Below, piece after piece: positions 15,888 to 20,520 of a DNA stretch of 20,520 nt. The position numbers and the translations under genes were made by a program. Every line of letters begins with the position of its first letter. Within the stretch, counting starts at the first letter, position 1. The notes under the pieces were generated by a model. It had not been told where the DNA came from and did no database searches. It worked only from the letters and a program-made list of their open reading frames with translations. This stretch comes from Candidatus Gastranaerophilales bacterium (GTDB lineage: Bacteria > Cyanobacteriota > Vampirovibrionia > Gastranaerophilales > Gastranaerophilaceae), in assembly GCA_944323495.1 (NCBI GenBank), contig CALUSZ010000105.1, positions 1 to 20,520 of the forward strand. Reading direction: 5' to 3'.

Positions 15888-15893
15888 TATAAA
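15888..15893 (+). promoter_or_regulatory. Candidate -10 box (TATAAA) 3 nt before the LCP start codon
   Basis: TATAAA at 15888-15893 is followed by TAG and then the ATG at 15897. No good Shine-Dalgarno is seen and no GCAAAA box sits 17 bp upstream. The placement suggests a very short or absent leader, as at other genes of this window. Confidence 0.35.
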
Positions 15894-15896
15894 TAG

Positions 15897-17198
15897 ATGA
15901 AAATAGCTAATGATAATAATCAAAAAGAAGAATATAGGGAATTTTTAAAAAATATCCGTGAGGAAAGAGAAGGAACTTCTAATTTTGCAAAGTTATTATT
16001 TACAATTGTTTTAGCTGTTTTGTGTGCAGTAATAGTATGCGTAACAGTTGTAGAGAACAATTTTTTCCTGAATAGTCTTGAGCCGGATAAGGCTGATGAG
16101 TTTTTCTCAAAAAAGGATAGAAATAATTTTGAAGTACCTTTTTCTCCAAGAAGGCAAAATATTTTACTTTTAGGTGTTGATTCAAACGGAGAAGGAACTA
16201 AAATGTGGGAAGGAACACGTTCCGATACTATAGTGATTGTTAATATCGACCCTAAAACGAAAACTATTAATGCAATATCTATTCCGCGTGATAGCAAAGT
16301 TTACCTTCCTGATAACCACGGGATTCAAAAGATTAATTCTGCTCACGCGTTAGGTGGTGTAGATTTAGTCAAAAAAACACTTAAAGAAACTTTTGGAATA
16401 AAAATTGATAAGTATATTATCGTTCACGACGAAGCTGTCGAAAAAATAGTTGATGCACTTGGAGGAATTCCCATTTATGTAGAAAAACCTATGCGTTACC
16501 ATGATTATGCCGGAAAGCTCCATATTGACCTTCCAAAAGGGAACACAGTTTTGAACGGTAAACAGGCTGTAGGTTATTTGAGATATAGAAAAGACGGGCT
16601 CGGTGATATCGGAAGAACGCAGCGCCAGCAGTGGTTTATGAGGAGCCTGTTTGAAAAACTTCATTCCCCGCAGGTAATTACAAAGATTCCGGAAGTATTA
16701 AATATTTGTAATACATATGTAAAAACAGATATGAGTTTTTATGAGCTTTCTCAATATGCAGCATTTGCAAGAAGCGTTGATGAGAATAAGATTGAAATAG
16801 CAACGCTTCCGGGTGCTCCAAATCAGAGAGGATATATAAGCTATTGGATTTTAGACCCACAAAAAACGCAGGAAGTTATTAACAGAATGATATACCGCGA
16901 TAAACCGTCTCTCGACGGAACAAAATTCAAAGGCGGGATTATGTATTCGCCTAAAAAAGAAGAAGAAGCTATGGCGATGAAAGAAAAGTTAAATGAATTA
17001 GGGTTTGAAGTTAATATGCTAAAGATTACGCATCTTTCTCATACACGTTTTGTTGCGAACAAAAATGCTGTTTCTGTTGATTTCTTTAACTGGCTTCAGA
17101 AAAAAATGCCGGAATTAGACAGTATGCAGTTTATATATGACCCTACGGAAACCTTCTCTGTCGGAAGTGATTTTACTGTCGTACTTGCAGAGGGATAG
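15897..17198 (+). CDS. LytR-CpsA-Psr (LCP) family envelope protein, 433 aa
   Basis: LCP proteins attach polyprenyl-linked glycans to peptidoglycan. A cytoplasmic N-terminus of about 30 residues precedes one membrane helix (31-52). The LCP domain then begins with NILLLGVDSN (88-97), TRSDTIVIVNIDP (107-119), SIPRDSKV (128-135) and INSAHALGG, and ends with the LRYRKDGLGDIGRTQRQQ signature, where the conserved Arg and Asp bind pyrophosphate. The last 100 residues (GGIMYSPKKEEEAMAMKEKL and on) look like a LytR C-terminal domain. It is divergent from the GT9 gene and 32 bp before the nitroreductase, with no terminator between. Confidence 0.92.
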   Translation: MKIANDNNQKEEYREFLKNIREEREGTSNFAKLLFTIVLAVLCAVIVCVTVVENNFFLNSLEPDKADEFFSKKDRNNFEVPFSPRRQNILLLGVDSNGEGTKMWEGTRSDTIVIVNIDPKTKTINAISIPRDSKVYLPDNHGIQKINSAHALGGVDLVKKTLKETFGIKIDKYIIVHDEAVEKIVDALGGIPIYVEKPMRYHDYAGKLHIDLPKGNTVLNGKQAVGYLRYRKDGLGDIGRTQRQQWFMRSLFEKLHSPQVITKIPEVLNICNTYVKTDMSFYELSQYAAFARSVDENKIEIATLPGAPNQRGYISYWILDPQKTQEVINRMIYRDKPSLDGTKFKGGIMYSPKKEEEAMAMKEKLNELGFEVNMLKITHLSHTRFVANKNAVSVDFFNWLQKKMPELDSMQFIYDPTETFSVGSDFTVVLAEG

Positions 17199-17230
17199 GG
17201 GTAAATAGAGGAAAGAAAGGAGTGTAGTTC

Positions 17231-17833
17231 ATGTTAGATTTAATCAAATCAAGAAAGAGCGTTAGAAAATATTCGGAAAAACATATTCCCGATGAAGATT
17301 TGAGGAAAATTCTTGAAGCCGGCAGACTTGCTCCTTCCTGGATGAATGTACAATCTTGGGAATTTATCCTTGTTAAATCACAGGAGAATAAAGATTTATT
17401 ATCCGAACTAGCTGTCGGGCAAGGGCATGTTAAAAATGCCGACGCTTTAATTGTATGTGTTGCTGATATGAATGCCTGGGAAGAAGCTAAAATTACGCAT
17501 ATTTCTAAACCGGCGCTTAATCCAAAATTGCAGGGCGAAAATGGTATTCTTATAAGAACTCTAGAGCAGCTAATTTATCCGATATCTTATATGATGCTTG
17601 AGGCTGAATCTTTGAACGTAAAATCATGTATTATAGGAGCCTTGGGGAATGAAATCACAGGAGTTTTGCCTGAAATTTCCGCGAAGGCAAAGGCTCAACT
17701 CGGGCTTAATGAAAATCAGATAATTTCGACCATTATCACTCTCGGATACGAAGCAGAACACAGTGAGACAAATAAAATCAGAAAAGATTTTGACTCTGTT
17801 GTTTTCTTAGAAAAAATCGGTAATAAATTCTAA
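17231..17833 (+). CDS. Nitroreductase-family protein, 200 aa
   Basis: FMN-dependent oxidoreductases of this family reduce nitro compounds or quinones with NAD(P)H. The N-terminus MLDLIKSRKSVRKYSEK carries the FMN phosphate-binding Arg residues (R8, R12). It is followed by LRKILEAGRLAPSWMNVQSW, and the C-terminus has STIITLGYEAE where the family has a GYP-like turn. Length is typical. AAGGAG 8 nt before the ATG fixes the start. Its stop overlaps by 4 bp the stop of the convergent small gene. Substrate unknown. Confidence 0.9.
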   Translation: MLDLIKSRKSVRKYSEKHIPDEDLRKILEAGRLAPSWMNVQSWEFILVKSQENKDLLSELAVGQGHVKNADALIVCVADMNAWEEAKITHISKPALNPKLQGENGILIRTLEQLIYPISYMMLEAESLNVKSCIIGALGNEITGVLPEISAKAKAQLGLNENQIISTIITLGYEAEHSETNKIRKDFDSVVFLEKIGNKF

Positions 17834-18042
17834 TCAATCTCAGGTTCGCCGTTCATAAGCTTTAAGATTTCTACAACTTTTGGCATTTGGCAGTCAAAAG
17901 AATAATGTGCTTTTTTAATCGAGCATTCTCTGCAGTTGCCGTTAAGTTTGTAGCATTCGATTGCTTGTTCTGTCCAATTTTTGGTGATTGAACCAGAAAT
18001 CTCGGTTTGTCTCGGCGGTTCTATTATTGCATGGTTCAGCAT
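17830..18042 (-). CDS. Small Cys-containing protein, 70 aa
   Basis: The family is not recognised. I use the ATG at 18042 because AGAGGGGGAG lies 5 nt upstream; starting at 18096 would add 18 hydrophobic residues without support. The core ECYKLNGNCRECSIKKAHYS then FDCQ contains four Cys (C-x7-C-x2-C-x11-C), suggestive of a zinc or iron-sulfur site or disulfides, with a short amphipathic tail. It lies 50 bp downstream of the kinase-like gene on the same strand and may be cotranscribed with it. Confidence 0.68.
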   Translation of the reverse strand: MLNHAIIEPPRQTEISGSITKNWTEQAIECYKLNGNCRECSIKKAHYSFDCQMPKVVEILKLMNGEPEID

Positions 18043-18092
18043 TACACACTCCCCCTCTTGTAACATAATAGTACCTAATATAAAATACAGCA

Positions 18093-19070
18093 TCATCTAT
18101 TTAAACGATTTGTCACAAAGAGATTGTCAATATATGCTTTTGTTTTGCGAACCCTTTCTTCCGGATTAGAATACCGGTATTCAATGTCATCTAAAGTTCT
18201 CATAACTTCTGCTGCATCATTTTTTATACTGCATTTTTTGAGAGCCTTCTGCCAGTTCATATAATCCCATTGAGAATTAGCCTGTAGTAAATTTGCCCTA
18301 GAAGATGCTAAAACAACTTTTTTGAAAATTTTTCTTACAAGAGGAAGCTTCTCTCCTGCAGGTGGTGCATCTAAATCTTTTGTAGCACGATTAATAAATA
18401 CTTCTAAAAGCTTAGCTGTTGTATTTGAATATGACCTGTCACAATTCATGTCAATTTCGTCTACCAAATATAATTTTCCGTGGCTTGCAACAATGTTATT
18501 TGGATTAAGCGAATCAAAAATACAAAATTGTCTTGTATCAAAATTGATTTCATTCAGTTTGTTAATATCCATTGCCAATTTATCATAACTTGACTGTGGA
18601 ATATGTGCAAAACGCGGAAGATATGTATTTAGGTAGTATTTGTATATTTTGTTTTTATTAAAAAACTTTGTTAAATGTTCCGGCACACCGGCAGGTCTAT
18701 GGTGCCCAACATTCTTTAAAATCTGCAGTTTGCCCATTTCTAAGATTGCTTCTCCAAAGTAACTTTTTATATTAGAAAAAATTCCTTTCCCCGAATTAAC
18801 AGTTTGAGGAAGCTCATCAGAGTTAATCTTTGCTTCTCGCGGAAGTCTTAGGGCATATTTTCTTGTAATTTTATAGACTGCATTATGTGAACCCTCTTCA
18901 ATAAATTTTTCCGGTGTTAAAATACTGCTTAAACCAAGTTTGATTTTATCAGCAAGCTTGCGGTTAAGCTCTTTGTCTGCAGGGTGATTTATAACCATTT
19001 CGATTTGGGTTTGAATTTGTCTTGAATGGCCTCTAAAATTTGGAGACGATGATATAGGATTAATGTTCAT
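18093..19070 (-). CDS. Kinase-like (APH-fold) protein with N-terminal PNFRG motif, 325 aa
   Basis: Motifs follow the order of aminoglycoside-phosphotransferase-like kinases. A glycine loop EEGSHNAVYKI lies at 58-68, then ALRLPRE at 73-79 with Arg75 in the usual Lys/Arg place, FGEAILEMGKLQIL with Glu107/Glu111 for the alpha-C Glu, FDSLNPNNIV at 185-194 in the catalytic-loop place (family HGDLHPGNIL), and LYLVDEIDM at 200-208 with Asp204 as the metal-binding Asp. The catalytic Asp position reads Ser187, with an Asp one residue earlier. The N-terminus MNINPISSSPNFRG is shared in part with the protein at 7527. It has its own promoter-like element. It may be an active atypical kinase or a pseudokinase; the target is unknown. 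Confidence 0.6.
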   Translation of the reverse strand: MNINPISSSPNFRGHSRQIQTQIEMVINHPADKELNRKLADKIKLGLSSILTPEKFIEEGSHNAVYKITRKYALRLPREAKINSDELPQTVNSGKGIFSNIKSYFGEAILEMGKLQILKNVGHHRPAGVPEHLTKFFNKNKIYKYYLNTYLPRFAHIPQSSYDKLAMDINKLNEINFDTRQFCIFDSLNPNNIVASHGKLYLVDEIDMNCDRSYSNTTAKLLEVFINRATKDLDAPPAGEKLPLVRKIFKKVVLASSRANLLQANSQWDYMNWQKALKKCSIKNDAAEVMRTLDDIEYRYSNPEERVRKTKAYIDNLFVTNRLNR

Positions 19071-19103
19071 ATATTTTATAAATCACCTGAAAAAATTTTT
19101 TGC
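19071..19103 (-). promoter_or_regulatory. Shared GCAAAA / A-T-tract promoter-like element, copy 4
   Basis: On the minus strand GCAAAA starts at 19103, two bases after the stop codon of the upstream permease gene. An A6-T6 tract follows, with TATAAA at 19080-19075, 17 bp after the first hexamer, and the ATG at 19070 after 4 nt. The leading G is 33 bp from the ATG, as in copies 1 and 2. AGGTGA within it is 12 nt from the ATG, too far for a typical Shine-Dalgarno. Confidence 0.55.
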
Positions 19104-19104
19104 G

Positions 19105-20052
19105 CTAAATTAGAAAATTTATTGCGACACCTGATACAATACTGATTACAAGCAGAATAAAGATTATCTGCAATGTGTCTTTAAAATCATTGTTTTTTAA
19201 AAGAACCAAGAGTCCAAGCCCTGCATTAGATAAAAGCCCTGCCATCAGTGCTCCAAATGTTATAGTGCCTTTGATAAGCATTAATGTAAGACCGATTGAT
19301 ATTGCACAGTTTGGTAAAAGCCCTATTATTGCAGCAATTACGGGCTGAATAAAATTTCCTCCCGAGATAAGGTTTGTGAGCGCTATATTTGTAAGACAAT
19401 AATTCAGAATAAGAGTTATTATAAAAATAAATACAAATACATTCAAAGTATGCATAAGCGGGTGAATCAACAGCTCTCTTCTGCTTCCATGCTCAAGGCT
19501 GTGCTTGCAGCAGCCCTCTTCTGTAATTTCCTCCTTCACTTCCTCCGGCTTTACTTCAAGCTTTGAAGGCCGGACAAAATCAATAAAATATCCCGTCAAA
19601 ATCCCGATAAAAATTTTGAGCCCGACAATAGGAATAATTAAGTATGCTTTAGCCGGAGTTGCCAGAAGTATCGGAATAGTTTCGTCGGATGTCGCCAGAT
19701 ATACAGCAATTAAACACCCGCGCGTGATGATTCTTTTAGAATATAAACTGCTTGCGATTACGGAAAATCCGCACTGCGGAAAAATCGCAGCAAGGGCCCC
19801 TACTGCAACTCCATATCTGCCTGTCTTTTTCAAAAACTCATTAAGTTTATCAGCATAATAATACTCAATAATTTCTATCAAAACAAAAATTATAAACAAA
19901 AACGGAAGCAGGTGGATACTGTCACAGATAGCATCTATTATCCAATCCGCAAGGGGTAACTTTTCTATAATAGAGTCAAGAGGAGAAAAAATACCCTCAT
20001 ACAACCCATTGATTTTTTCCAAAATAGATATTAACATAAGGTCATTAAACAT
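19105..20052 (-). CDS. Putative arsenic/manganese efflux permease, 315 aa
   Basis: This polytopic membrane protein has two homologous halves: PQCGFSVIASSLYSKRIITRG at 92-112 (first half) and LPNCAISIGLTLMLIKGTIT at 246-265 (second half), each a Pro-x-Cys followed by similar helices. TSDETIP (121-127) is a conserved loop. This pattern fits the family annotated as arsenic efflux protein or putative manganese transporter; which metal is moved cannot be told. A hydrophilic loop (about 163-196) with CCKH and nearby His could bind metal. No Shine-Dalgarno is seen; TATAAT lies 5 nt before the ATG. It is divergent from the ferredoxin gene. Confidence 0.72.
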   Translation of the reverse strand: MFNDLMLISILEKINGLYEGIFSPLDSIIEKLPLADWIIDAICDSIHLLPFLFIIFVLIEIIEYYYADKLNEFLKKTGRYGVAVGALAAIFPQCGFSVIASSLYSKRIITRGCLIAVYLATSDETIPILLATPAKAYLIIPIVGLKIFIGILTGYFIDFVRPSKLEVKPEEVKEEITEEGCCKHSLEHGSRRELLIHPLMHTLNVFVFIFIITLILNYCLTNIALTNLISGGNFIQPVIAAIIGLLPNCAISIGLTLMLIKGTITFGALMAGLLSNAGLGLLVLLKNNDFKDTLQIIFILLVISIVSGVAINFLI

Positions 20053-20057
20053 CTAAT

Positions 20058-20063
20058 ATTATA
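20058..20063 (-). promoter_or_regulatory. Consensus -10 box 5 nt before the permease start codon
   Basis: On the minus strand TATAAT (20063-20058) is followed by ATTAG and the ATG at 20052. The transcript would start at or close to the initiation codon, implying a leaderless message. No clear -35 is visible. Confidence 0.4.
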
Positions 20064-20084
20064 TGAAATCAAGAAGGAGTTTTT

Positions 20085-20520
20085 ATGAAAACAATAGAAA
20101 TTAATAAAGAAAAGTGTGTAAGATGCGGATTATGCATAAGCGATTGCCTTACATCATGTATAGAATTCGATAAAGATAATTTTCCTTACATGAAAAAAGA
20201 AGAAAATTGTATTTCCTGCGGACACTGTATGGCAATATGCCCAACAGGCGCGCTTTCTCTTAATCATAAAAACCCGGACGAATCTGAACCTGTTAATTAT
20301 TATGATATTTTGTCTCTGATTAAATCCAGAAGAAGCATAAGACAATATAAAGACGAAGAGATTACGGAAGAAACTTTTGAAAAATTGAAGTCTATGCTTG
20401 CATATGTTCCGACCGGCTGTAATTCTCACTCGCTTCATTTCAGTATTGTTGAGAAAAAATCTGCTATGGATATTATAAGAAACAAGGTTAATGAAAATGT
20501 TTTGAAAGCGCTTTCCTATA
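20085..20520 (+). CDS. Ferredoxin-nitroreductase fusion, 3' truncated by window edge
   Basis: The frame runs from the ATG at 20085 to the window end (145 codons). AAGGAG lies 6 nt upstream. The N-terminus has two [4Fe-4S] motifs: CVRCGLCISDC (residues 11-21, with C25 as the fourth Cys) and CISCGHCMAICPTGAL (42 onward). A nitroreductase domain then begins with IKSRRSIRQYKDEEITEET and LAYVPTGCNSHSLHF. Such fusions are common in anaerobes and probably pass electrons from the clusters to FMN. The catalytic remainder is outside the window. Confidence 0.92.
   Translation, partial: MKTIEINKEKCVRCGLCISDCLTSCIEFDKDNFPYMKKEENCISCGHCMAICPTGALSLNHKNPDESEPVNYYDILSLIKSRRSIRQYKDEEITEETFEKLKSMLAYVPTGCNSHSLHFSIVEKKSAMDIIRNKVNENVLKALSY

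Noticed and set aside
1..20520. CRISPR array, phage genes or integrase
   Set aside because: No regularly spaced direct repeats, no Cas, capsid, terminase or recombinase proteins were seen on either strand.

Overview
The window is AT-rich, gene-dense bacterial chromosome, probably from an uncultured gut cyanobacterial relative of the Gastranaerophilales (Melainabacteria). The reasons are base composition, a flagellar operon next to LCP and heptosyltransferase-like envelope genes, anaerobe-type ferredoxin/nitroreductase genes, and several orphan proteins with short N-termini of the type MNI..I...PNF.G, which I associate with that order from memory. The taxonomic call is inference; no rRNA or marker gene is present.

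Layout: 1-3931 (+) is a flagellar basal-body/export block, fliF (5' truncated), fliG, fliH, fliI, tightly coupled by overlaps. From 3931 to 7865 comes an accessory stretch of orphan genes: a 251-residue unknown, an 89-residue unknown, a 282-residue minus-strand protein with a glycine-zipper C-terminus, a tRNA-Lys(CUU) on the minus strand, a 372-residue protein whose Thr/Cys/His spacing matches CheD glutamine deamidases, and a small two-helix membrane protein. A bidirectional terminator separates these from a small winged-helix protein (-) and a divergent 1275-residue helicase (+) that looks like a degenerate UvrD-type half fused to an active UvrD-type half.

Between the helicase and the next minus-strand operon (GT9 glycosyltransferase, unknown protein, adenine deaminase) lies a 127-bp non-coding element with perfect 23-bp inverted ends. 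It abuts the C-terminal remnant of an AbrB/MazE-like antitoxin on one side and supplies the adenine deaminase stop codon on the other. Two tandem near-perfect hairpins occupy the divergent region before an LCP-family gene, which is followed by a nitroreductase. The last part (minus strand) holds a probable arsenic/manganese permease, a kinase-like (APH-fold) protein and a small Cys-rich protein. The window ends in a truncated 2x[4Fe-4S] ferredoxin-nitroreductase fusion (+).

The most interesting signal cuts across genes. Four orphan genes (ATGs at 3964, 6373, 7527 and 19070) lack a Shine-Dalgarno sequence and instead carry the same block ending at the start codon: GCAAA(A/T)n followed by a T-tract, with a TA-rich -10-like hexamer 17 bp after GCAAAN and the ATG only 4-7 nt further on. 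Most of these, plus one more orphan, share a short N-terminal sequence pattern. Genes with assignable functions mostly use AAGGAG. This looks like a regulon of leaderless genes encoding tagged, possibly exported or host-directed proteins, including a CheD-like deamidase and a kinase-like protein.
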